This document shows positions 1 through 5,874 of a stretch of DNA of 15,227 bases, piece after piece. Position 1 is the first letter of the stretch. Every line of letters begins with the position of its first letter. The DNA is from an uncultured Candidatus Saccharibacteria bacterium (GTDB lineage: Bacteria > Patescibacteria > Saccharimonadia > Saccharimonadales > UBA5946): contig CAMPIR010000013.1 in NCBI GenBank assembly GCA_946886435.1, positions 1 to 15,227 on the forward strand, read 5' to 3'. The notes beneath the pieces are model-generated. The model worked only from the letters and a program-made list of their open reading frames with translations. It was not told the DNA's origin and searched no databases. Made by a program: the position numbers and the translations under genes.

Positions 1-1085
1 GTGCGGCGACGAATGAGATCATAGAGTTTTTGGTCGTATTCATTGCCTGAGCCGCGCTCCAGGCTCATGTCGGTCGGACGAATCGCTTCGTGGGCTTCCT
101 GGGCGCTCGAGTTTTTGGTCTTGAACGTACGAACATGCAAGTACTCATCACCGTAGGCACTCTTTATATAAGAGCTGGCGCCTGCGATGGCCTGTCCGCT
201 CAAGTTGACTGAGTCGGTACGCATATAGGTGATCTTACCGTCTTGGTAGAGTTTCTGAGCGCTAGACATGGTTGCTTTGGAGCCAAAACCAAGTTTTGCG
301 TTGGCGTCCTGCTGAAGCGTACTGGTCGTAAACGGCGCAGCTGGATTACGGGTACTCGGGCTGGTTGTGACGCCCGCGACGCTAAAGCTCGCGTCCCGGA
401 GGCTCTCAAGGAAAGTGCGAGCTTCGTCTTCGGTATCGAACCGATGCGGCAACTCGGCCTTTACTTCGTCTGAGCCATGCAGAAAAACAGCGACAACCTT
501 GAATTGATATGATCCCTCAAACTGCCGTATCTCACGCTCACGCTCGACGAGGAGTCTAACCGCAGGGCTCTGGACGCGACCGGCGCTTTTGCCTCCGGGA
601 ACTTTTTGCCATACGACTGGGCTTAGCTCAAAACCAACGATACGGTCCAGAATCTGCCGTGCCTGTTGAGCCTGGACAAGCTGCATATCAACTGTACGTG
701 GTTGCTTGATAGCTTCGGTGATGGCGCTTTCGGTGATCTCATGAAAGACGATACGTTTTGTCGTCTGAGGGTCGAGGCCTAGCACCTCACAAAGGTGCCA
801 AGCAATGGCCTCCCCTTCGCGGTCTTCATCAGTGGCGAGCCAGACTGTTTCAGCGGCTTTTACTGCCTTTTTGAGCTCGGTGATAACCTTTTTCTTTTCA
901 GGATCCACCTCGTAGATAGTCTTAAAGCCGTTCTTGACGTCGATCGGCGGTGTGCCGTCTTTGGTCTTTTTCACGATCGAGCGGATATGGCCGATAGACG
1001 AAAGCACAGTAAAATCCTTACCGAGGTATTTCTCGATAGTTTTGGCTTTTGCCGGGGACTCTACGATGACGAGATTTTTATTCAT
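1..1085 (-). CDS. topA: DNA topoisomerase I, N-terminal 361 residues (partial)
   Basis: Type IA topoisomerase that relaxes negatively supercoiled DNA by cutting one strand through a tyrosine-DNA link. The visible protein begins MNKNLVIVESPAKAKTIEKY, the classic TopA start, with the TOPRIM acidic residues at Glu9 and in DEDREGE (residues 86-92). The motif ITYMRTDS places the catalytic tyrosine at about residue 287, and QEAHEAIRPTD follows, as in the family. The reading frame is open to the window edge, so the rest of the catalytic region and any C-terminal zinc or basic domains lie outside. The ATG at 1085 is chosen because the conserved N-terminus starts there; only a weak AGAG lies upstream. 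The 71-codon gene to its right is divergent and dprA lies beyond it; dprA-topA proximity is common in bacteria. Confidence 0.97.
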   Translation of the reverse strand, partial: MNKNLVIVESPAKAKTIEKYLGKDFTVLSSIGHIRSIVKKTKDGTPPIDVKNGFKTIYEVDPEKKKVITELKKAVKAAETVWLATDEDREGEAIAWHLCEVLGLDPQTTKRIVFHEITESAITEAIKQPRTVDMQLVQAQQARQILDRIVGFELSPVVWQKVPGGKSAGRVQSPAVRLLVEREREIRQFEGSYQFKVVAVFLHGSDEVKAELPHRFDTEDEARTFLESLRDASFSVAGVTTSPSTRNPAAPFTTSTLQQDANAKLGFGSKATMSSAQKLYQDGKITYMRTDSVNLSGQAIAGASSYIKSAYGDEYLHVRTFKTKNSSAQEAHEAIRPTDMSLERGSGNEYDQKLYDLIRRR

Positions 1086-1091
1086 ACTCTA

Positions 1092-1122
1092 TATATGCTT
1101 GTGCTTAAGACTAGGTAGTCAA
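1092..1122 (-). promoter_or_regulatory. candidate topA promoter
   Basis: On the minus strand TTGACT (1117-1122) lies 17 nt from AGCATA (1094-1099) or 19 nt from CATATA (1092-1097), 6-8 nt before the topA ATG. The -35 is good and the -10 is ambiguous. If used, the topA mRNA would have almost no leader. Confidence 0.4.
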
Positions 1123-1288
1123 CTGCCCATACTACGGGAAACGTCAAAAAAAGCAAATAGAGTCGTCCGAATTTCGACCGTATCCACACCCTTGGAAAAA
1201 TAAGTGTAACAATTTTCACATTTTTTATTGACAAGCGTTATACCAGAGAGCAGACTAGAGGTAGCTTCCGATACCAGCCGTAAAGGTA

Positions 1289-1316
1289 TTGACAAAAACA
1301 ATATAAAGTATATAAT
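1289..1316 (+). promoter_or_regulatory. strong sigma70-type promoter for the 71-codon gene
   Basis: TTGACA (1289-1294) and TATAAT (1311-1316) are both perfect consensus boxes, spaced 16 nt. The -10 ends 9 nt before the ATG at 1326, so the transcript should have a 0-4 nt leader. The rest of the 1086-1325 gap shows only AT-rich DNA, a lone TTGACA at 1228-1233 without a matching -10, and no gene. Confidence 0.8.
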
Positions 1317-1325
1317 ACGGAGATC

Positions 1326-1541
1326 ATGGATACGATGACACCTAAAGTAGATATCATAGAGCAAGGTAACCCATACGAAGTCCCACGCGTACAGCATGGA
1401 GAAGCATTGCTTCACGATCTAGATGTGCCTGAAGTTGTTCGCTCATCCTACGAAAAAGCAGAAGCAGAGCATCACGCAGCTGCACTCGAAACACGTGGTG
1501 CGCGGATTGCTGTCGCTGACACTGTTGTCATAACTCTGTAG
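1326..1541 (+). CDS. uncharacterised 71-residue protein
   Basis: I do not recognise this protein. It is acidic, without a signal peptide or membrane helix. Residues 30-58 (after the LLHDLDVPEVV segment) are rich in Glu, Ala and His and look helical (SSYEKAEAEHHAAALETRGA), followed by a hydrophobic tail ending VVITL. The case for a real gene is the consensus promoter immediately upstream, plausible codon use, and a stop (TAG, 1539-1541) two bases before the convergent stop of dprA. A GGAG at 1319-1322 is only 3 nt from the ATG and probably upstream of the transcription start, so initiation is likely leaderless. No terminator is visible after it, so transcription may run antisense into dprA. 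Confidence 0.65.
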   Translation: MDTMTPKVDIIEQGNPYEVPRVQHGEALLHDLDVPEVVRSSYEKAEAEHHAAALETRGARIAVADTVVITL

Positions 1542-1543
1542 TT

Positions 1544-2392
1544 TTATAATCCCCACCGATTTGCCCCGAGGGGGTGTACAATACCCCTGAGCTCGAGCAT
1601 CGTCATCGTTTGGGAATACAGCGCCGGATCGAGCCTGCTTTCTACTTGTAGCTCGTCGCCATCGCTGACACCACGTACGAGTAGATCGAGTATGGTCTGC
1701 TCTTCTTTTGTCTCCGCGAGAATAGTTAACTGCTTTGCGGACACCTTCGGTAGTAGTTGATCAACGAACTGCTCGATATTGACGATCGGCGCTGCACCTT
1801 GAGCGATGAGCGCATTGCAGCCAGCACTCATAGGGCTCGTGATCGGCCCGGGGACGGCATAGACATCCTTGCCCTGTTCAAGGGCATGCGACGCAGTATT
1901 CATGGTGCCGCTCCGTATGCTTGCCTCTGTTATGACGATAATGTCCGCTAAACCGCTAACAAGACGGTTCCTCTCGAGGAATCTGTACTGTAGCGGTGGT
2001 GTCCCTGGTTCGTATTCACTTATCAAGGCGCCATGTTGGTCTGCTATGTTCTTTGCAAGTGCCTGATGTGCACTGGGGTAAATCTGGTCTGGGCCGGACG
2101 GTAGCACGGCGACCGTTTTGCCCCCTACCCTAAGCGCACCTTGGTGCGCGATGCCATCAACGCCGTGAGCCAGGCCGCTGACGATAACTGCTCCGCGCTC
2201 AGCGAGACGCTCGGCGATCATGCTCGTGACCTGCTTGCCATAGGCCGTTGGCTTACGGGTACCAACTATTGCTACTCCAGTGGCGTACGTCGGGATAGTA
2301 CCTATGACATACAGTTTACGAGGCGGCTGCGGTATGACGGTGAGTCGCTGAGGAAAGACTGGATCTGAAGCGCTTATGCTATTGATTTTCAT
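1544..2392 (-). CDS. dprA: DNA processing protein DprA/Smf
   Basis: DprA binds incoming single-stranded DNA during natural transformation and loads RecA onto it in the cytoplasm. The 282-residue protein has the Rossmann-like DprA core: VGTRKPTAYG (43-52), SGLAHGVDGIAHQGAL (72-87), LPSGPDQIYP (97-106), SEYEPG (125-130), FLERNRLVSGLAD (138-150), then SGTMNTASHALEQGKDVYAV (161-180) and PGPITSPMSAGCNALIAQGA. Residues about 220-282 fit the small winged-helix C-terminal domain (DML1-like). It is shorter than many DprA proteins because the N-terminal SAM-like domain is reduced to about 35 residues. No Shine-Dalgarno is visible before the ATG, and no better start exists downstream. Its presence implies that the organism takes up DNA or descends from one that did. 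It converges on the 71-codon gene. Confidence 0.95.
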   Translation of the reverse strand: MKINSISASDPVFPQRLTVIPQPPRKLYVIGTIPTYATGVAIVGTRKPTAYGKQVTSMIAERLAERGAVIVSGLAHGVDGIAHQGALRVGGKTVAVLPSGPDQIYPSAHQALAKNIADQHGALISEYEPGTPPLQYRFLERNRLVSGLADIIVITEASIRSGTMNTASHALEQGKDVYAVPGPITSPMSAGCNALIAQGAAPIVNIEQFVDQLLPKVSAKQLTILAETKEEQTILDLLVRGVSDGDELQVESRLDPALYSQTMTMLELRGIVHPLGANRWGL

Positions 2393-2412
2393 GAGTATTG
2401 TGTTAAATAGTA

Positions 2413-2441
2413 TTGACTTTATGTAAAAACCGTGCTAATAT
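2413..2441 (+). promoter_or_regulatory. extended -10 promoter of the ncRNA gene
   Basis: TTGACT (2413-2418), a 17-nt spacer, and TAATAT (2436-2441) preceded by TGC, giving an extended -10. Transcription should start near 2447-2449. No open reading frame of useful length follows, which points to an RNA gene. It diverges from dprA, whose ATG is at 2392. Confidence 0.75.
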
Positions 2442-2501
2442 ACTGCATGGTTGATCGCGTTAAGCGGTCAAACGCACCTTATACCCCCAATTCTAACGTA
2501 A

Positions 2502-2580
2502 GTTAGAGTGCGCGTGAATGTGCTTCGAAGTTTTCTACCCTCCACTTTGAGCAACTATAAACGTTCACGTGCATACTAAC
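2502..2580 (+). other. long hairpin inside the ncRNA, with a competing upstream stem
   Basis: The arms 2502-2521 and 2561-2580 pair over 20 positions with one mismatch. The foot of the 5' arm (GTTAG, 2502-2506) can instead pair with CTAAC at 2493-2497, forming a 6-bp hairpin (2492-2497 with 2502-2507) with a GTAA tetraloop. The two folds are mutually exclusive at the foot. Confidence 0.6.
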
Positions 2581-2729
2581 CCCTTTAACCCCCTGTTATT
2601 CTTTTGCGAGGTGACAGGGATCCCGATTTTTCAGGCGGTCTTCGCGTATTGCAAGTATGAAGAACTGGATTTATCCAGGCGCACGATGCGTACCTAAATA
2701 CATCAGTAGCGCTTTGCAGCGAGTAGCCC

Positions 2730-2789
2730 GGGTGGGTTGAAGGGTCGAATGGTGCCAGGTGATGCCCACCCTTACCTGGTACCTTTCGA
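2730..2789 (+). other. H-type pseudoknot at the 3' end of the ncRNA
   Basis: GGTGCCAGGT (2751-2760) pairs with ACCTGGTACC (2774-2783), with one G-U. The 13-nt loop contains CCCACCC (2765-2771), an exact complement of GGGTGGG (2730-2736). TCGAA (2745-2749) pairs with TTCGA (2785-2789), lengthening the hairpin stem across one U-U mismatch. Confidence 0.6.
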
Positions 2790-2805
2790 TGAATTGGATA
2801 TAAGA

Positions 2806-2839
2806 AAAATAACCCCGGCATATGTCAGGGTTATTTTTT
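2806..2839 (+). terminator. intrinsic terminator of the ncRNA gene
   Basis: AAAATAACCC (2806-2815) pairs exactly with GGGTTATTTT (2828-2837), followed by a run of T (2834-2839). It closes the RNA gene and separates it from the membrane-protein operon. Confidence 0.85.
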
Positions 2840-2909
2840 ATGTGAAATTTCAGTCTTATGCAATAACATTGACGAAATAGGAATGATTTTATTTGGTAAG
2901 GCTTTAGAG

Positions 2910-2915
2910 TATACT
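2910..2915 (+). promoter_or_regulatory. candidate -10 box for the two-gene membrane operon
   Basis: TATACT at 2910-2915 lies 37 nt before the first ATG. The -35 region at 2887-2892 (TTTTAT) is weak. A TTGACG at 2869-2874 is too far away to pair with it. Confidence 0.4.
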
Positions 2916-2952
2916 GGCCTGCAAGCCCGATGTTTTTGATAGGAGGCAGTAC

Positions 2953-3198
2953 ATGTTCTGGATGTTTTTCCCGGTCTATCGACCGCAGACGGAAACCGAT
3001 CCGGTGGTTATCCGGTGGTGCATGGTGGCGCTGGCCTCGATGGTCAGCTACGCAGTGAGCGCGATGGCGCTTCTCATCATCGAGCCGAGTGACATGTTGA
3101 GCGCACAGCTCATCCGAGGATTTTTCACGATCCTGATGTACGCAAGCATTGCCTACGTTGTCTACGCGTACCTGCGCGTAGTGACACGGCGTCGATAG
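2953..3198 (+). CDS. small two-helix membrane protein (81 residues), paralog A
   Basis: I cannot assign a family. A short N-terminal segment (about 20 residues) precedes helix 1 (about residues 21-43, rich in Val, Ala and Met), a short polar loop starting EPSDM, and helix 2 (about 55-75), then the basic tail RVVTRRR. The positive tail suggests that the C-terminus is cytoplasmic. A strong Shine-Dalgarno AGGAGG (2941-2946) sits 6 nt before the ATG. It is followed 19 nt later by paralog B in the same direction. The two align without gaps from a DP dipeptide, through a 26-residue helix, to an EP dipeptide exactly 30 residues on, and share a Y-x-YL motif in helix 2. Confidence 0.8.
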   Translation: MFWMFFPVYRPQTETDPVVIRWCMVALASMVSYAVSAMALLIIEPSDMLSAQLIRGFFTILMYASIAYVVYAYLRVVTRRR

Positions 3199-3217
3199 AG
3201 GAATCAGGAGGTAACGC

Positions 3218-3496
3218 ATGCTCGACTGGCTCATGTACCGTCGCGACGGAGGTGAACGACGGATCGATCCGTACGTGATTGCCTCCGGGTCGCTGTTTTT
3301 CGGCAGCCTCCTCTGTTCAGTGCTCTGTCTGGGTGTTCTGACGCTGTTTGAGCCGAACGGGACGATGTTTGTCTCATCTCTCTGGGTCGTACTCATGCTG
3401 TTCGCTTGGGCTAACATCGGTCTGTCGCTCTACTGCTACTTGCTTTTCGCGTTCTACATGTTCGAATGGTTGATTGCGGAAAGGCTTGAGGGATGA
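3218..3496 (+). CDS. small two-helix membrane protein (92 residues), paralog B
   Basis: Second gene of the pair, with its own strong Shine-Dalgarno AGGAGG (3206-3211) 6 nt before the ATG. An N-terminal polar stretch (MLDWLMYRRDGGERR) leads to DPYVI, a hydrophobic helix (about residues 20-44), a loop starting EPNG, and a second long hydrophobic stretch (about 52-84) rich in Leu, Phe and Tyr, with a charged end (AERLEG). The spacing from DP to EP is the same 30 residues as in paralog A, which argues for tandem duplication. Co-transcription makes a heteromeric membrane complex a reasonable guess. I see no catalytic residues and do not recognise the family. Confidence 0.8.
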   Translation: MLDWLMYRRDGGERRIDPYVIASGSLFFGSLLCSVLCLGVLTLFEPNGTMFVSSLWVVLMLFAWANIGLSLYCYLLFAFYMFEWLIAERLEG

Positions 3497-3508
3497 GCGC
3501 CCCAAAAG

Positions 3509-3548
3509 AAGGACGGCCCATGGAGCGCGTATGCTCCGGGCCGTCCTT
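3509..3548. terminator. strong hairpin between convergent operons
   Basis: AAGGACGGCCC (3509-3519) pairs with GGGCCGTCCTT (3538-3548). The inner stem GGAGC/GCTCC has a 6-nt loop and a 2-nt bulge. Reading on the minus strand, the stem is followed by TTCTTTT, so it fits best as the terminator of der-pth. On the plus strand the downstream bases are C-rich, so it would stop the membrane operon less efficiently. Confidence 0.75.
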
Positions 3549-3558
3549 CCCCTACCCC

Positions 3559-4113
3559 CTAGATGTGTGTCGTGTGGGTGAAATTGCCGGAGATAAAGTC
3601 ATTGATGATGTCGATGACTTTTTTTGATGCTGCGTGAAGCACGTCACTCTCGGTTTTGGTGAAGTTGCTGAGGACGAAATCCGCATCATCGATTTTATCG
3701 CGCAGCTCGTTATAGACACCGATCCGGATACGGGCAGTCTCATGTCCGAGATGTTGGTTTATCGACTTGATGCCGTTATTGCCAGCGTCAGAGCCGCCGA
3801 TACGGGTTCGGATGGTTCCGAACGGTAGCGCGAGCTCGTCGTGAATGATCAGGATGTCTTCTGGTGCAATCTTGTAAAAATCAACAATCAACCGTCCTGC
3901 TTCGCCGACGTTGTTATAGTATGTCGTTGGTTTCGCGAGTATGACCTTTTCGCCGTCAATGTTGAGCTCAGCGATATGCGCTCGGAACTTATCTTTGTTC
4001 TGAAAATCTACATCATGTGCGCCTGTATACGTATCCAGCATCCAAAACCCGATATTATGTCGGGTTTTCGCGTAGCGCTCTTCTGGGTTACCGAGGCCGA
4101 TGATGAGTTTCAT
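3559..4113 (-). CDS. pth: peptidyl-tRNA hydrolase
   Basis: Frees tRNA from peptidyl-tRNA dropped by stalled ribosomes, an essential cytoplasmic activity. The 184 residues match the usual size (about 190). Key positions are present: GLGNP (6-10), catalytic His19 in TRHNIGF, KPTTYYNN (61-68) with Asn67 in the substrate-binding slot, Asp92 in HDELALPFG, and NNGIKSI (112-118) with Asn113. The usual Met of the TYMN motif is Tyr here, and the GGHGGHNG loop reads GGSDAGNNG; both are divergences from the proteobacterial enzyme that keep the catalytic Asn/His/Asp set. The ATG lies 2 nt after the der stop, and its Shine-Dalgarno (AGAGGA) sits inside the end of der, so translation is probably coupled. 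Confidence 0.97.
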   Translation of the reverse strand: MKLIIGLGNPEERYAKTRHNIGFWMLDTYTGAHDVDFQNKDKFRAHIAELNIDGEKVILAKPTTYYNNVGEAGRLIVDFYKIAPEDILIIHDELALPFGTIRTRIGGSDAGNNGIKSINQHLGHETARIRIGVYNELRDKIDDADFVLSNFTKTESDVLHAASKKVIDIINDFISGNFTHTTHI

Positions 4114-4115
4114 GG

Positions 4116-5525
4116 CTAGTCCTCTTTGCTTTGCTTTTCAGCTTCCTTGCGGGCCTTGTAGGCCTTTGTAACAGGTTCTTTACCCTGCTTTACTCGTTCA
4201 CGGTTGCTTTTGATCTGCTTTTCGTCACGGAAAGAGAACATGATCGGCGTGCCGCTAAAGTCGTGTGCGTCGCGGACGCTACGCTCGAGGTAACGCTTGT
4301 AGGACCAGTGGAGGAACTTGAGGTTGGCGCCAAAGATAACGAACCACGGTGGCCCAACGTCGGTTTGTACCATATAGCGCAGTTTTGGCATGGTGTTCTT
4401 GAGGCCGGCTGGCGGGTGCTTGCGTACGCAGGCCTGAAGGACACGGTTGAGCTCTGTTGTCTTGAGTTGAGAGTGACGGCGTTCGTCGATCTGAAGCGCA
4501 ACATCGAAGAGCTTCGTGACGTTCTGGCCGGTCACTGAGCTGGTAAATACGAGCGGTGCCCACGGAACGAACGCAAAGTTCCGAGCAATCTGTGGTGCGA
4601 GCGCATCCCTCGTGTAGGCATCGCGGTCTTCGACACTGTCCCATTTACTGACGACGATAACGAGGCCTTTGCCGGCTTCTTTGATCAGCCCAGCGATCTT
4701 TTGGTCGAGCTGGGTATTGAGCTCGTTGACATCCATGAGAAGCAGGCAGATATCAGCTTCTTCAACCGCCTGGAGCGTCCGGAGGACGGAAAACTTTTCG
4801 ATGCCAACCTCTTGTTTTCCGGAACGGCGGATACCGGCGGTGTCGAGCAGTTCGATATCGCGCTCATGATAGCGAACGGCGACGCGGTTCACGTCTCTGG
4901 TCGTACCGGCTATATTGGCGACAATCGCCTGTTGTTTACCGGCGAGCGTGTTAAATAGGTTGCTTTTGCCAACGTTTGGTCGTCCAACGAGAGCGATACG
5001 TAGGACTTCATCGGGCTCAGTCTCCGTGACGGCGGGAAGTTCTGCGGTAACAGTATCGAGTAGTCGCCTCGTGCCTTGGTTGTGCTCGGCGCTCGTACGG
5101 ACGATAGTCTTGATGCCGAGTCGAAGGAACTCGTCGTTCTCGAGTGAGCCCTTGAGGTCGGTTTTATTGAGAACGAGAATAACTGGCTTTTTGCTCTTTA
5201 GCGCTGTTTTTGCGATACGACGATCCTCATCACTTGGATAAATCGTGCTGTCAACGACGACCATGATGACGTCTGCTAGCTCAACCGCTTCGGTGATCTG
5301 TTCCTGAATGCTGGCTTCGAACTCATCCTCAGCGGATTTCAGGCCGGCCGTGTCGACAAGCCAGAAGTGCTTGTTGTTGTCGGTTATGCGGCGAACAACA
5401 TTGTCTCGGGTCGTGCCCGCTTCACGCGCAACAATCGCCTCTTGTGATCCATAGAGGCGATTAAACAGGCTACTCTTGCCTACGTTAGTCTGGCCAACGA
5501 TTGCTACAGCGGGGAGCTTACTCAT
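4116..5525 (-). CDS. der: ribosome assembly GTPase Der (EngA)
   Basis: Der carries two consecutive GTPase domains and a KH-like domain and acts in late assembly of the large ribosomal subunit. G domain 1: GQTNVGKS (11-18), AGTTRD, DTAG (58-61), NKTD (120-123). G domain 2: GRPNVGKS (181-188), AGTTRD, DTAG (228-231), and SKWD (293-296), where most Der proteins have NKWD. The C-terminal part (about 350-440) fits the KH-like domain, including the GTPIMFSFRDE segment, and the protein ends in a lysine-rich tail. Length (469) is normal. The start is fixed by the N-terminal motif and by a -10 box 7 nt upstream. It heads an operon with pth. Confidence 0.97.
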   Translation of the reverse strand: MSKLPAVAIVGQTNVGKSSLFNRLYGSQEAIVAREAGTTRDNVVRRITDNNKHFWLVDTAGLKSAEDEFEASIQEQITEAVELADVIMVVVDSTIYPSDEDRRIAKTALKSKKPVILVLNKTDLKGSLENDEFLRLGIKTIVRTSAEHNQGTRRLLDTVTAELPAVTETEPDEVLRIALVGRPNVGKSNLFNTLAGKQQAIVANIAGTTRDVNRVAVRYHERDIELLDTAGIRRSGKQEVGIEKFSVLRTLQAVEEADICLLLMDVNELNTQLDQKIAGLIKEAGKGLVIVVSKWDSVEDRDAYTRDALAPQIARNFAFVPWAPLVFTSSVTGQNVTKLFDVALQIDERRHSQLKTTELNRVLQACVRKHPPAGLKNTMPKLRYMVQTDVGPPWFVIFGANLKFLHWSYKRYLERSVRDAHDFSGTPIMFSFRDEKQIKSNRERVKQGKEPVTKAYKARKEAEKQSKED

Positions 5526-5532
5526 TACCTCT

Positions 5533-5561
5533 ATTGTAACAGAGGTGCCCTATATTGACAA
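5533..5561 (-). promoter_or_regulatory. der promoter, leaderless type
   Basis: Minus strand TTGTCA (5556-5561), 17-nt spacer, TACAAT (5533-5538) preceded by TGT (extended -10). The -10 ends 7 nt before the der ATG, so the mRNA would begin at or next to the start codon. Its -35 overlaps the -35 of the divergent plus-strand promoter. Confidence 0.7.
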
Positions 5562-5583
5562 TAGTAAAAATATTTGCTATAAT
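5555..5583 (+). promoter_or_regulatory. perfect consensus promoter of the 93-codon gene
   Basis: TTGACA (5555-5560), 17-nt spacer, TATAAT (5578-5583) preceded by TGC. All elements are consensus. The -10 ends 9 nt before the ATG at 5593, and an in-frame ATG at 5587 would lie before the expected transcription start, so 5593 is preferred. Confidence 0.85.
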
Positions 5584-5592
5584 AGTATGATT

Positions 5593-5874
5593 ATGGGTCG
5601 CGAAGTTATACCTGGTGAAACCGTACCTCTCGAAGTGTTTCCGGTAGAGCTCAAGGAACGAGCCGGGCGAGTCGCTTTACGTGCGCTTGCGCTGAGCCTC
5701 CCCGTCCCGCGAGACGTCCAGGACATTTTGGATGCGACTGATGCGGAGCTCCGCGCAGTACAGCTGACCGAGAACAAGCAATCATTCGATGACCTGAATC
5801 GGCTGGAGCTGACACAGCAAGAACGGCTAGGCATTGCTTACGGGCTGGGTCTTGCCGGACGCAAGTCCGTTTAG
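5593..5874 (+). CDS. uncharacterised 93-residue protein
   Basis: I do not recognise the family. The protein is soluble-looking, acidic and mostly helical by composition: residues 17-35 (VELKERAGRVALRALALSL), 40-60 (DVQDILDATDAELRAVQLTE) and 65-88 could be three amphipathic helices, ending in GLGLAGRKSV. A consensus promoter precedes it with no room for a Shine-Dalgarno, so it is probably translated from a leaderless mRNA. The last 48 bases overlap, tail to tail, the coding end of the pseudouridine synthase on the other strand. Codon choice is like that of its neighbours. It is divergent from der and shares the promoter region with it. Confidence 0.7.
   Translation: MGREVIPGETVPLEVFPVELKERAGRVALRALALSLPVPRDVQDILDATDAELRAVQLTENKQSFDDLNRLELTQQERLGIAYGLGLAGRKSV

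Larger units (their letters stand above)
2448..2839 (+). ncRNA. unassigned structured non-coding RNA, about 390 nt
   Basis: Flanked by an extended -10 promoter and an intrinsic terminator, without a credible open reading frame on either strand. Stems I can read: 2451-2458 with 2464-2471 (8 bp, one G-U, 5-nt loop); 2502-2521 with 2561-2580 (20 positions, 3 G-U and one A-A mismatch), capped by an inner stem GCTTCGAAGT/ACTTTGAGC; 2591-2596 with 2614-2619; 2640-2644 with 2658-2662; 2665-2669 with 2674-2678; 2679-2683 with 2687-2691; 2751-2760 with 2774-2783, extended across a U-U mismatch by 2745-2749 with 2785-2789. The loop of the last hairpin pairs with 2730-2736, forming a pseudoknot. I could not find the conserved motifs of RNase P RNA, tmRNA, SRP RNA or 6S RNA, so the class is unknown. 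It could be a diverged housekeeping RNA or a new family. Confidence 0.65.

Noticed and set aside
2585..2821. 78-codon minus-strand frame in the RNA gene
   Set aside because: It lies entirely in stem-forming sequence, has no ribosome site and no recognisable protein feature.
2448..2839. RNase P RNA, tmRNA, SRP RNA or 6S RNA
   Set aside because: I looked on both strands for the RNase P GAGGAAAGTC and ACAGAA regions, the tmRNA ends with a CCA acceptor, and the SRP core. None is present, so no name is given.
2671..3417. 248-codon minus-strand frame across the membrane operon
   Set aside because: It is antisense to two genes that have strong ribosome sites and runs through the ncRNA terminator. 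Its composition (Arg/His/Gln-rich, no motifs) is that of a shadow frame.
4131..5241. Several frames of 66-135 codons on the plus strand opposite der
   Set aside because: They are antisense shadows of a fully conserved gene and lack ribosome sites and promoters.
5476..5592. Longer N-terminus for the 93-residue protein
   Set aside because: The longer frame begins inside der and reads through both promoters; the -10 box places transcription start after it.
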